From Patella vulgata (Eukaryota > Mollusca > Gastropoda > Patellidae), in NCBI RefSeq assembly GCF_932274485.2, contig NC_065879.2, forward strand, positions 42,154,436-42,218,435: a stretch of 64,000 nt of DNA. The letters run 5' to 3'. The position numbers and the translations under genes are program-made. Positions within the stretch are counted from its first letter, which is position 1. Each line of letters starts with the position of its first letter. Under the pieces are notes generated by a model. It searched no databases, had not been told where the DNA came from, and worked only from the letters and a program-made list of their open reading frames with translations. Of the stretch, positions 35,401 to 46,653 are shown in pieces.

Positions 35401-35970
35401 ATATGGCTGAATAGAAATTAGAGTAAAAACGACTGAAAGTAATCAGTTTATATACATTTATATTACATTATTATATGCGTTGCGACCCATTCGTGTCAAT
35501 TTCTAGGTCCCAAATATTAGCTCCTTTAAATAAATGTGTTTTAAGTTGGGGTTTTTTTCAAAGAATATAGAGATGTGCAACATTCTTAAACTAAATTTTA
35601 AATTGGTAGATTATTCCGTAAGTATTATGAATATAAGTATTATTCAATTTTCATGTCAATGCCCCTATTATAATATCAGAAAGAATACGATCAGAATTTT
35701 ACTATAAAAAAAAATCCTACTAGACACGTGTATTATTAATTTACTAGGCCGTCTGGAGTGCCGTAGCCTACATAAAGACCGATGATGCTTAACGTTCTTC
35801 CCTACTTAGTCTTCAAGCTAACAAAAGCTATCAAAAAGAAATATTTTATGCCTTTTCTTTGAGATGGGCTCCGTGTAAGTAATTACGATCATAATATTAT
35901 TTATTTTTAAAAAAAATCCTACCAGACACGTGTATTATTAATTTACTGGGCCGTCTGGAGTGCCGTACAT

Positions 35971-36007
<37 letters not shown>

Positions 36008-37881
36008 GAGAGAGAGAGATGGGGTTTAACGTCAACTCGACACAAACTAGGTCATTTCGGGACTAACATATGGTTTAATTTTATTTCAATAATTCGCTCG
36101 CGTAGGGGTCTTTAGCAGTGGGAGGAAACCAGAGGACCCGGAGAAAACCCACGAGGTTGGACAGGCGATCCTAATCCTTGTCACGTACAACCGGGGATTC
36201 GAAACCACGCCAGTCGACTCAATGACAGACTTTATGATACAGCGCGCGCACGCTAACCATACAGCCATCCAACACCCTCCGTACATAAAGACCGAAGGTA
36301 TTTGACAGTTCTGCCCTACTGACCTACTTAGTCTCCGCTAACAAAAAAGAAATATTTTATGCCTTTTCTTTGAGATGGGCTCTGTGTAAGTGCTCATTTT
36401 CATTTTTGTTTCAAACTCAAAAAATTAATTATCAAGACTAGGTACGAAGCATGACGCTTGTTTTTCTTTACCTGTCGAGAACTCTTGTTCGATTTTTGTA
36501 GCATGACGTCATGCCCATTACCCCCTATCCAAGATGGCGTCATTAACGGTGAAAAGGTCTATTGAATGAGAGTCTTGATTTGCCGTTATAGTTTTAGACC
36601 TAGCCGTAACCTTAGCCACAATCCTCGGCAACAATCGCGTGAACTAACTCTGTTTACATCTCGTGACTTTGACGAAATCTGAAGGTGGCCTTAATATTTA
36701 GATCTGACCATCAAGTATTGTGCGTATATATATATCGGCACACTACGATAGAGTTAATCAAACAGATTTATTATCCATGAACAGTCGGCAATGCACATCG
36801 TCGCAATTATCACATCAACATTACATCAATACTGGCAATATAAATTACAGGCATACAGACATCGTCAATGACATCAATATGGACACCGATATAAACATCG
36901 GTTGTGATTAGTTGGGGAACTATCTATGTGTAAAATCACAAATTCAACACATATCAAAAAGTTGAACCGCTACCAGGGCGACCTTCGGTTATCGTGATTT
37001 CTTGACTATGGTCGAACTAACTGAATCCGAATTTCATTTAGTCCGGACCATAGTCCGAAAATACTGAACCATGCTACTGTGGCCTGGTCGGAGTAGTTCC
37101 AAGATGGCGGGTGTCTATGAAACGTAAGTGTAGAATATTTAGAAAGAATCTATTTTTATTTAGTATATGATTTTAGGAAAGCTTGAAAGAATTTTAAATG
37201 GTTGCAACTTCTATGAGCAGATATTTTCTGTCTCGTATGTTATGTCTGAATCTATATAAGTCTAAAAAATACCCATTATTTCAATATTTATGTAGGCCTA
37301 ATAAAAAATGTGAAGTCAAATTACAAGGAATTTGGCGTCTCGAGCAAGTTTAATTTTATGAAAGTATTATTTGTTTATATAGCGATTCATTATCCTCCGT
37401 GGAGAGATTATAGACCTTCCTTGAGCTTAAGGTTTTTTAGGGTTATGATCGAGGTCTAAAGCAGAATAAATTGACATTACCATGTCCATGGGAGCAACCA
37501 TCTTTTAACAGACGATTGTCCGGACCATTCTAGATTCGACCACTAGTCATGAAAAAATTATAACCGAAGGTCGCCCTAGCGATCCAAATGCAAACCAAAG
37601 TCAAACTCTGCCTCGAACTGTCAACTGCATGGCCATGTCTCCTTTCCCAGCGGACACGTTGCCCTAGCAACCAAACTTTTGCACGTCCAGACTCTAATTA
37701 AAGCATAAGGTAATCTTACATGGGATTCATAATAATAATAATAATGCCCATATTTGAGCGTAAAAAGGTGGCCACAAGTATATGAACATGGTTATCCGGG
37801 AACTTAATGAATTGTAGCTCAAGTGGAAACTCAAAGTTTGCTCTTCTTTGTAAAAGTAGTGCAGAGTTTCAATTATTTGCT

Positions 37882-37916
<35 letters not shown>

Positions 37917-40900
37917 GGTAACGCCCATTCGACACAAACCAGGTCATTTCGGGACTAATATGGTTCAATTTTATTTCAATAATTCGTATGCGCGTAGGGG
38001 TCTTTAGCAGTGGGAGGAAACCACGAGGTTGGACAGGCGATCCTACTCCTTGTCACGTACAACCGAGGAATTGAAACTACGCCAGTTGACTCAATGACAG
38101 ACCTTATGATACAACGCACACGCGCTAGACATTCGGCCATCTAACTCCCCTATTTGCTTCGTACCGGACTCAACTTTCTAAAACAGTCTCGGACAGACTT
38201 ATTCTTATATTTCATGTAGCCGAGCATGACTCTTATTAGTATTATTAAACTTTTGGGAAATATTCCCCTTCCCTTATTGATAGTTTGTTTTTCTTTTTGA
38301 GTGAAGTCTGTACCACTAAAGGGCCGGGACTGTACAGCTCACTGAACGCTTAAGCCTAGCCGGCAACTGCGAGGCGAATGGGTGCCGTCATGGGTTCGAT
38401 TCCCGTATGGGTTAGGAAACGTTAGACCCACGGCCCGTGCTTTCTGTGGGGGGATCTGTAAAGAACCCTCACCTCCCGATAACCCTAACCTGGCCAGTGC
38501 CTGGGCTAAGTTCGATCGAATTTCATAAATAAAATCAGTAGTTGTCGACAGGCGCCCTTATCGCTGAGTTCTCAATAAACCTTTTTATGGTTGTGCGATA
38601 GCTCAGTGGTAGAGCGCTGGACCGGCAACTGCGAGGCGAATGGGTGCCGTCATGGGTTCGATTCCCGTATGGGTTAGGAAACGTTAGAACCACGGCCCGT
38701 GCTTTCTGTGGGGGGATCTGTAAAGAACCCTCACCTCCCGATAACCCTAACCTGGCCAGTGCCTGGGCTAAGTTCGATCGAATTTCATAAATAAAATCAG
38801 TAGTTGTCGACAGGCGCCCTTATCGCTGAGTTCTCAATAAACCTTTTTATGGTTGTGCGATAGCTCAGTGGTAGAGCGCTGGACCGGCAACGGCGAGGCG
38901 AATGGGTGCCGTCATGGGTTCGATTCCCGTATGGGTTAGGAAACGTTAGACCCACGGCCCGTGCTTTCTGTGGGGGGATCTGTAAAGAACCCTCACCTCC
39001 CGATAACCCTAACCTGGCCAGTGCCTGGGCTAAGTTCGATCGAATTTCATAAATAAAATCAGTAGTTGTCGACAGGCGCCCTTATCGCTGAGTTCTCAAT
39101 CAACCTTTTTATGGTTGTGCGATAGCTCAGTGGTAGAGCGCTGGACCGGCAACTGCGAGGCGAATGGGTGCCGTCATGGGTTCGATTCCCGTATGGGTTA
39201 GGAAACGTTAGAACCACGGCCCGTGCTTTCTGTGGGGGGATCTGTAAAGAACCCTCACCTCCCGATAACCCTAACCTGGCCAGTGCCTGGGCTAAGTTCG
39301 ATCGAATTTCATAAATAAAATCAGTAGTTGTCGACAGGCGCCCTTATCGCTGAGTTCTCAATCAACCTTTTTATGGTTGTGCGATAGCTCAGTGGTAGAG
39401 CGCTGGACCGGCAACGGCGAGGCGAATGGGTGCCGTCATGGGTTCGATTCCCGTATGGGTTAGGAAACGTTAGACCCACGGCCCGTGCTTTCTGTGGGGG
39501 GATCTGTAAAGAACCCTCACCTCCCGATAACCCTAACCTGGCCAGTGCCTGGGCTAAGTTCGATCGAATTTCATAAATAAAATCAGTAGTTGTCGACAGG
39601 CGCCCTTATCGCTGAGTTCTCAATCAACCTTTTTATGGTTGTGCGATAGCTCAGTGGTAGAGCGCTGGACCGGCAACGGCGAGGCGAATGGGTGCCGTCA
39701 TGGGTTCGATTCCCGTATGGGTTAGGAAACGTTAGACCCACGGCCCGTGCTTTCTGTGGGGGGATCTGTAAAGAACCCTCACCTCCCGATAACCCCAACC
39801 CCTGTTCACCCCAACCTTAAATTGTTTCCGTGGAATGGGGGAAGAAAGAAACCATCTGTATCGTTTGCCCGATGGGCTAACAGATCACAACTTTCTGTTT
39901 GAAATAAAATGGGGCTTAGCGTCCCACTTTTCAGGCATGCTCATGTCTTTAAATTTCCGAAGTTGGGGAAGAAATAAACAGATATTATTTCAGTTCCTAT
40001 CCAAAACAAATTAGGGGAGATGAGTATAAGAGATAAGGGAATAATCTGTACGTTTACACGGCAAACAGCCAAAAAACGTAATTACATACACATCCGATTT
40101 CAATCCGGTTGATTCTTGTCTTACCTTTTTTTACACATTTAAATTCTGTCCAGTTTCCATTAGACTGACAGATTACACTACCAGCAGCAAAATAACCACT
40201 GTGGCATTCATGTTTATCCGTCATATTATAACCCACATCGTAGATCGTTATGTCCGTGTTGTAAAAATAATCTGCATTATCATAAAGTGGCGGTGGATTG
40301 CACACTGAAAGAAGAAGTGTAATCTTCCTGATCAAAGTTTGATATTGACGATACAATAGTTCAAAATATTTGAGATTTTCTAAAGTTTTTTTAAAATCTG
40401 TATTGTTTGGGGTTTTTTTTCATATCTGACAGGCAACGGCACCTAGAGTAAGGACCAGACAAATGTCTCGCACCCTCCCGCAAAGTATTTTCCATGTCAA
40501 CCAAATGTAGCAATAACGTGGATCGATCGCAAACTCAGTTGGCTGTCAGTATGCAAAAGTAACGCTAACATGTTAAAGAAAATCACCTGAAATTACTCAA
40601 CCCTTGCAATCCAGTAATTGATGGACCTAATAAACCGTCGGTATAAACATTGTAAGAAGATAATTTAAATGCAGCATTTACCTGAAAGTTACTTACTGAG
40701 GATAAAAAAGAGCAGACATTCGCACACATTAGAGACAAGAAGCTGGGAGCTGGGAGTTGGTATAACTGTTAAAACGTATCGCAATGCTTTAGATAATTTC
40801 TGAATAATGAGTTATACAAACTTTCTCTTTTAATAATACTTACGAACAATAACACAAATATATCCAGATGTTGTTTCCTTACATACTGTGTTGTTCTTAC

Positions 40901-43262
40901 ATGAATGGTATGCACAATTTCCCGCCAATACCTTATAATAATAAATAGTTACGGATGTATTCCTTGGGAAAAATATGATACTAATATGTTCACAATAAAT
41001 ACTAATGGTAGAATACTAACAAAATCATAAACTCTGATCTTCCGAATTTCGTTGTATTTTTTAAAAAAAGGGGGGGGGGGTGCGTTTAATATTCGTTCGT
41101 GTACGTTACATCTCCATTACGTAACAATACGGCATTCCATAAATTAATTGCCACGGAGAGTATTGGAATGGTAACAATATGTTATATTTATAGCACGGCT
41201 TTCATGAGTTAACAGGTTTAAACCTGTTCACGAATAAAGCGTACTTTAAATGACTTGTAACATTGACACCTGCTCAACATGCTTGTTGTTATTGCACAGA
41301 AAACCCACCCCCACTACTCTTCTAAAACTAGTGTGAACCAGCAAAAGAGTGCAATAATATTGAACATGTCTAGTTATTGCACCGTTAAGCTCCACCCAAT
41401 CTACTAGAGGGAAAACAATCTGCTTATTCAACGAAAAGAACAAAGGAAGATTTCCCGTCCATGTTACAAGATTTCGTTATGGAATTGTAAGTGAAAATAG
41501 CACACCGCAACACGCCCTAATTACTCAGTACGTACTACTTAATATAATTATACAATCTGATTAAATACATATACTTTTCAATTCCTTTCTCGTTTCTTTT
41601 CCTTTTGAATTCCATATTTTATTATATTCTCCAAGATCAGGGCCCTCACATAGGGGGAGGCTGTGAGGGGTTGGGGGGACTGGGGAACTAAGGCAAAACT
41701 TCTTGGGGGCGGCAATAATCATACCAGAAATATTCAAAGGGGGCCTTGAAACCTATGTAAACCAGTTCATATTTCAGCAAATGGAGATGGTTGAATTAAG
41801 ATTTTTCCAAGATATAGTATAGGGTTTTATCGATCAAATGGAAAGTTTAACGGGTAATAAACATAGAATTTTACAAATATTTTTTTTTAATCATAAAAAG
41901 TTACAGTATGCAGGCGAGGGGGGGGGGGCACTGGAAGTTTTGCCCTGGGGCGCCACATAGGCTTGTGGGTGAGGGCTCTGACCAAGATTCGCCTTTACTG
42001 GTCACTGAAGTAATGTACATAACACAGCCGAAGCAGGGGCGGATTGGGCTATCGGGCGATCGGGCCGAAGAGCCGGTCGGACAAAAAATGAAAAAAATAA
42101 TTTTGTCCAATTCGTCTTAAAAATCTTTTTCTGCTGAACATAATGGGATGGGGGGGTATTGGACCGGTCATGGAGCGATGATGATCATGTTGTATGTGGC
42201 CGGTGGCTTTAACGGGCCGCCACGCCATCACTAGAGTCTGGAATGGGCTGGTGTAATAGACTTTCTGGGCCGGGTGTGCTGGGTGTGGGCCGGAATTCGA
42301 AATCCTGCAATGGGGATTCCGAATTTCATCCGAAAATTTCATCGGATTCACCCGACACTGTCTCCCGCAAATTTACTAATTATTAAGTCACCTGCACCCT
42401 GTTTGTGGGGATACGCCAGAAACGTCTGCCGATGGTTCGTAATTCCAAAAAATAAATTCAATTTTAAGGCCTCAGCAAAATTTGATGATAGCTGGTCTTG
42501 ACGATACAATGATAATACGTTAATTAATAATATGACGATATGATAATTTCACAGGTTGATGGTTGTAAATTACTTGCATATCGGGGTTTTGGCCTAAATT
42601 AATCGATATATGAGATATATTATTTGACAGAGATTATAATCAAATATGCCACCAAATCGCATATTTGGGGTTCATTTTTCAAAATTTTCCGGGCTCCACG
42701 CTCATTAAAAGGGGCCGCTCCAACACGGGAGCCCGGGCCGGTTTCCGGCCCCAATCCGCCCCTGAGCCGAAGGCAGTCGAATATTTACTCGACACATCCT
42801 ATCGAACAAGAAATTGCTGCATGAGCCTACTTTCCCGAACGATAGCCGTTCATGTAAGATCTTGTGCAGTGTAGTTTATAAAAAAGCAGAACCATATGAT
42901 ACTTACTGCTGGCCAATATGTCACGTCAGTGTAAATTACATGAGGAAATGGAGCGAAATCTGTAGAATTTTCAGATTTTCTCTCATTTAATGTACATTGC
43001 AAATAGTCTATGAAGTAACTGACAGACACACATGGTGATTGTGCCAAACATTTCTTGATACATTGCATAATACTAACACTTTTGTAAGTGTAGAAAAAAC
43101 CGACTTTTAAATAGTGACCAAATTTTAGAGCACTCTGATTGAATCGAGATATATCGGTACAAGTATGAGCCGGATTGCTTAAACCGTCGACGGATTTCCA
43201 AGTAAGGAGCAGCACACCACAGATCAGAATGATAATTAGTCTGCCCATACTTATAAACACAA
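29474..43262 (-). CDS. Secreted PAN-EGF-CCP-GON domain protein
   Basis: Exons on the minus strand: 43262-42907 (5' UTR, then ATG at 43248), 40931-40844, 40304-40125, 32480-32209, 30471-30304, 29621-29474; all borders are AG/GT and every phase matches (0, 1, 1, 0, 0, 1), giving about 399 codons without a stop. Order: signal peptide (MGRLIIILICGVLLLTW), PAN/apple (MQCIKKCLAQSPCVSVSYF), a short EGF-like segment (CAYHSCKNNTVCKETTSGY), CCP/sushi (CNPPPLYDNADY ... CQSNGNWTEFKC), and GON split over three exons (SCEDLVTCNSIYGSVSSGEF, GLIYDCSEKIECRM, TKGTGLAVDPSTNWI, NCIGSCDSCSS). GON was described at the C-terminus of ADAMTS9/ADAMTS20/GON-1 proteases; no protease or thrombospondin repeats are visible. 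The protein is inferred to be extracellular; partner and role are unknown. The last few residues lie on an exon not found with confidence. The introns are full of mobile DNA. Confidence 0.85.
29706..29985 (-). mobile_element. SINE-V fragment in intron-flank
   Basis: The left end AAATGAAATGGGGTTTAAC is the SINE-V 3' tail inverted; GGGTTCTTTTACGTGCACAC and ACGTGTACACGCGACC match the body. Confidence 0.65.
31030..31890 (+). mobile_element. Family A, copy 3 (5'-truncated)
   Basis: It ends with a GGACGGAGGGACGGAGGG run, then a hairpin end (TCTACATGAAAATGTGGGCG TAT). Internal units recur (GATCTTTGGGATATA, TTACGGTCCGATAC). It lies in an intron of the GON gene, and the start is missing. Confidence 0.7.
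32566..32632 (-). mobile_element. SINE-V 3' tail
   Basis: AAATGAAATGGGGTTTAACG and GCTAACGAAGACGG match the inverted SINE-V end. Confidence 0.55.
33506..33524. repeat. Perfect palindrome in left foldback arm
   Basis: GGTACACGATTCGTGTACC reads the same on both strands except its central base. The partner is at 35197-35215. Confidence 0.9.
34788..34880 (-). mobile_element. SINE-S tRNA-like head
   Basis: The inverted B box (GAATCGAAACC) and A box (CCATTCGGCCA) flank TTGACTCAATGACAGACC as in the full copies. It ends in a C run followed by CACACA. Confidence 0.65.
35197..35215. repeat. Perfect palindrome in right foldback arm
   Basis: GGTACACGAATCGTGTACC, the complement partner of the left-arm palindrome. 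Confidence 0.9.
35706..36400 (+). repeat. ~200-bp tandem duplication with SINE in second unit
   Basis: Unit 1 (35706-35905) and unit 2 (35906-36400) share GACACGTGTATTATTAATTT, TGGAGTGCCGTA, ACATAAAGACCGA and TTTTATGCCTTTTCTTTGAG. A SINE-S interrupts unit 2. Confidence 0.75.
35972..36278 (-). mobile_element. SINE-S, full-length copy 2
   Basis: Inverted tRNA-like head at the right, (GA)n tail at the left. Flanked by the 9-bp repeat CCGTACATA (35963-35971 and 36279-36287). Confidence 0.85.
36975..37577. mobile_element. TIR element AGGGCGACCTTCGGTTAT
   Basis: The left end AGGGCGACCTTCGGTTAT is matched by its exact complement at the right. A further inner part of the TIR is diverged. Near 37104-37123 ATGGCGGGTGTCTATGAAAC is followed by GTAAGT, which could be a start-codon exon with a splice donor. 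No longer coding sequence. Confidence 0.65.
37882..38150 (-). mobile_element. SINE-S, full-length copy 3
   Basis: Inverted orientation, (GA)n then G run at the left, tRNA-like head at the right. Flanked by TATTTGCT (37874-37881 and 38151-38158). Confidence 0.85.
38361..39795 (+). repeat. Tandem array of a tRNA-headed SINE, 262-bp unit
   Basis: Unit starts (CTTTTTATGG) lie at 38581, 38843, 39105, 39367 and 39629, exactly 262 bp apart; a truncated unit begins the array at 38361 and the last breaks off at 39795. Each complete unit has a pol III A box (TAGCTCAGTGG) and a perfect B box (GGTTCGATTCC) with a T-arm-like stem, then a non-tRNA body ending AATAAAATCAG. Units differ at only a few sites (CAACTG/CAACGG, GACCCA/GAACCA, AATAAAC/ATCAAC), partly alternating. 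Lies in the CCP-GON intron. Confidence 0.9.
41638..41980. mobile_element. hAT-type MITE, 343 bp
   Basis: Ends CAGGGCCCTCAC and GTGAGGGCTCTG, flanked by TCCAAGAT and ACCAAGAT (seven of eight match). Contains a G run at about 41918. Confidence 0.7.
42034..42764. mobile_element. hAT-type MITE, 731 bp
   Basis: Ends CAGGGGCGGATTGGG and CCAATCCGCCCCTG, perfect over about 14 bp, flanked by the exact 8-bp duplication AGCCGAAG (42026-42033 and 42765-42772). No transposase seen. Short frames are chance. Confidence 0.85.
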
Positions 43263-43494
43263 CTGAAATTAAAAAAAGAAAAAAAAACAACATTAGTGAA
43301 ATATCGCCATGGTTTTCAAAAATATGTTAAATATGCAAGTAGTGCATTTGCCGTATTTACAACAGCTGAAAGTTCAATTATTAAAATTCTACTACTACCA
43401 AAATACCGGCAAGACAGTGGGCAAATTCGAGCAAATTAACAATGACAAGTTAATTGCTAGCTAATTTTTGATAAACCAGCGGCTGCCAGGCAGG

Positions 43495-45531
43495 ATACGT
43501 CCACATTTTGCAACAGATGGATAGAGAACAAGCTAAAAACAAACGAGATTTTTTGTACAATCAGGGGCAAAAATCCAGAAAGTTATTGCCTGAAATGTGC
43601 AAATATCAAAAGGGACTGAGATCTTTGGGATATAAAGATATGTTTTAAGTTTCATCAAAATTGGATAAAAATTGTGACCTCTAGAGGGTCCACAACCTTC
43701 GTATTACACACTTCTACACAATTTGCATACAAGCAGCGGACATATTCTCGGGCAGTTTCATTTCGATTTTCCCGAAATACGACTTAATCTTTATTATGGT
43801 GGAATTGTGGTGTATTTAAACGGTTTTTAAAATCAGAAAAAAAATCGTGACCTTTTGAGAATCCGCAAGCTAAAAATGCGATTTTTCGAACAATCAGGGG
43901 CCATAATCTAGTAAGTTAAGTTCGGGTATCCACGATTATCAAAAGAAACTAAGATCTTAATGTGTAATGGTGATATATTCACACGTTTTATTAAATTGGA
44001 TAATAATTGTGACCTCTACAGGGACCACACGTTAAAAACGTGATTTTTTGTTCAATCAAGGGCCATAATTCAGGAAGTTTCGTAGTGTGTAATGGTGATA
44101 TATTTACACGTTTTATTAAATTGGATAAAAATTGTGACCTCTACAGGGACCACACGCTAAAAACGTGATTTTTTGTTCAATCAAGGGCCATAATTCAGGA
44201 AGTTACGATTCAATATGCGCGAATATCGACAGGAACCAATATCTTTGGGTTATAAACATGTATTTCAAGTTTCATCGAAATCGGATCAAAATTGTGACCT
44301 CTAGAGGGTCCACAACCTTGATTTACTCGATGTTTACTCTATTTGAGTACGAGGGGCGGCCATTTTGTTCAGCAGTTTTGGCCCGATTTTCATGAAATTC
44401 GAAGTCAACAAACATTACGGTGTAACGGTGATATATTCGAACGTTTTTTTAAATCGAATAATAATTGTGACCTCTAGAGAGACAACAAGCTAAAAACGCG
44501 ATTTTTTTGTACAACCAGAGGCCATAATTAATTCAGGAAGTTGCGATCTGATATGCGTGAATATTGAAAGGAACCAAGATCTTTGGGTTATAAACTTGCA
44601 TTTCAAGTTTCATTAAAATCGGATCAAAATTATGGCCTCTAGAGGGTCCACAACTTTGATATACCAGATGTTTACACTATTTGCATACGAGGGGCGGCCA
44701 TTTTGTTTGGCAATTTTGGTCTGATTTTCATGAAACTCAACCGCGGACAAAATTACGGTGATATATTCAAACGTTTTATTAAATCGGATAATAATTGTGA
44801 CCTCTAGAGGGACAAAAAGCTAAAAACGCGATTTTTCGTACAATCAGGGGCCATAATTCAGGAAGTTATAGTTCGATATGCGCGATTATCGAAAGGAACC
44901 GAGATCTGTGGGTTATAAACATGCATTTCAAGCTTCATCAAAATCAGATGAAAATTGTGACCTTCAGAGGGTCCACAACTCTTATACGTAATATTTTGAC
45001 ACTATTTGCGAACGAGGGGCGGCCATTTTGTCCGTCAGTTTCGGTCCGATTTTTACGAAATTCGAACTCAACCATCCTTAGGGTGTAACGGTGATAAAAA
45101 TTGTGACCTCTGTGGGGTCCACAAGCTAAAAACGCGATTTTTCGTACAATCAGGGGCCATAATTCAGGAAGTTATGGTCCGATATGCGCGAATATCGAAA
45201 GGAACCGAGATCTGTGTGTTATAAACATACATTGCAAGTTTAAATCAAATCGGATAAAAATTGTGGCCTCTACAGCGTTCACAAGCTAAAAACGCGATTT
45301 TTCGTACAATCAGGGGCCATAATCCACGAAGTTACGGTCCGATACATGCCAATATCGAAAGGAACCGAGATCTTGGGGAGATAAACCTATATTTCAAGTT
45401 TCATTAAAATCGGATAAGAATTGTGACCTGTAGAGTGTTCACAAATAATTGTGGACGGACGAACGGACGTCCGGACGGATGGACGGACAGAGGCGACGGC
45501 AATATACGTCCACATGAAAATGTGGGCGTAT
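43495..45531 (+). mobile_element. Family A, copy 4 (longest)
   Basis: The start ATACGTCCACATTTTGCA and the end ATGTGGGCGTAT are inverted. The right end additionally forms a 12-bp hairpin (ATACGTCCACAT, GAAA, ATGTGGGCGTAT) preceded by a GGACGGACGGACAGAGG-like run. The body has about six units of ~330 bp or halves of ~125-165 bp; the phrase GGGGCCATAATTCAGGAAG recurs near 43890, 44180, 44840 and 45150. Confidence 0.8.
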
Positions 45532-46010
45532 AAAAAAAAAACTTAAATTTTTCTGCAGAACAGAAATGGCTGCCCTTCTAATCACTGACCACATTGAACA
45601 GCAGTGAATATTTGCTAGGCCCCTACAATCACTGATAAGGATAACATCGATGCGACCTAATGAGCCAGAAATATTAACTTTTTTCCTCCGACAAATTGAA
45701 TTCTAAAACATTTTTTTATGTATTAGAAAAACAAATAAAGACGTTTAAAGTATTTGTAGGTAAAAATTATATCCTATTTAGTGTTAATGGGTATTAAAAT
45801 GAGTAAAAGGCACCATTCTGCCGAACCACTAACGTCTTATGTAAACAATGCACGCGTCATTGAGCCAATGATTGACGCCGCGTGATGTGACGTCACGTGT
45901 TGAAGGCAGTCATCTTTTACAGATCTGTGAAGCAGATTGATCACTGACAAGATGCTGCTGAAACCGACAAGGTCGGATGGGGGGGGGGGGGCTGTGCAAA
46001 ATATGTTATA
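45532..46010. other. Intergenic, nothing recognised
   Basis: Unique-looking sequence with a G run near 45980, directly before the BEL/Pao insertion. Confidence 0.5.
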
Positions 46011-46015
46011 GATAT

Positions 46016-46584
46016 TGTGACAGTTGTCCTTTAAACGTTTTTGCATATCGACGGAATTTCCCTTTAAATTCTACACATTGGGCTGTCAGGTGTCACGTGA
46101 CGAACAGTTCGCCATATTTTCGAGTCTGCAAACACGCATGGTAGTCGCCGAATATTACTTGTGTAGGCGCATGGAGGTATGTTTCTTCAGTTTATGAAAT
46201 CGAATTGCATTCGATACTTTCAATAACGTTCGATTATCCATTTTGTATATGTATTAGATATTAAGTAGCTTTTTCGTTCGTATATTTTCAGTTTTCACGT
46301 CTGTGATGTGAGAGAAAGTACGGTCCACGATGGCTATTGCATAATCTACGTCCGCAACGAATGACATGTTCGATTCTTATGCATTACCATTGACTTTCTA
46401 ATGTATTGTTGTTGTTGACTTCGTCCGTTACTTTTGTCAATAATAATAAACTTCAACCAGTCACAGTTAGTCGAGACTTCCATGTTTGTTCGTTTGTTAA
46501 AAACCCCCTAATGACAGTCTCTGTCCTGCCTGCTACCATGAATACGAATACGATTCCGATTCGTCGACAGCGGCTGCCGTTACA
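46016..46584 (+). repeat. BEL/Pao 5' LTR
   Basis: Starts TGTGACAG and ends TTACA (TG...CA). Nearly identical to 52909-53476. The short frame within it is present in both LTRs and is not a gene. Confidence 0.93.
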
Positions 46585-46653
46585 GTGAAAACTCCCGGCT
46601 TGTTCGTAGATAGATTAGATAATTTAGTTGGGAATTGTAAAACTCTTATAAAA

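Larger units (their letters stand above)
33002..36563. mobile_element. Long-inverted-repeat (foldback) element, 3.6 kb
   Basis: The ends AATAGACCTTTTCA...GTTAATGACGCCAT are inverted. The left arm runs about 690 bp (33002-33690); the right arm (about 35075-36563) is complementary but longer because of a ~200-bp tandem duplication and a SINE. Arms share a 19-bp palindrome, TGGGTCGCAACGCATA and TGACATCATGC/GCATGACGTCATGC stretches. The loop has no coding sequence. It lies in an intron of the GON gene. Confidence 0.75.

Noticed and set aside
38588-38660. Functional tRNA genes in the 38-39.8 kb array
   Set aside because: The A and B boxes are good, but the acceptor and anticodon stems do not fold as a tRNA and each head continues into the same non-tRNA body, so these are SINE heads.
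46406-46588. Frame in the BEL/Pao 5' LTR repeated in the 3' LTR
   Set aside because: Identical because the LTRs are identical; non-coding LTR sequence.
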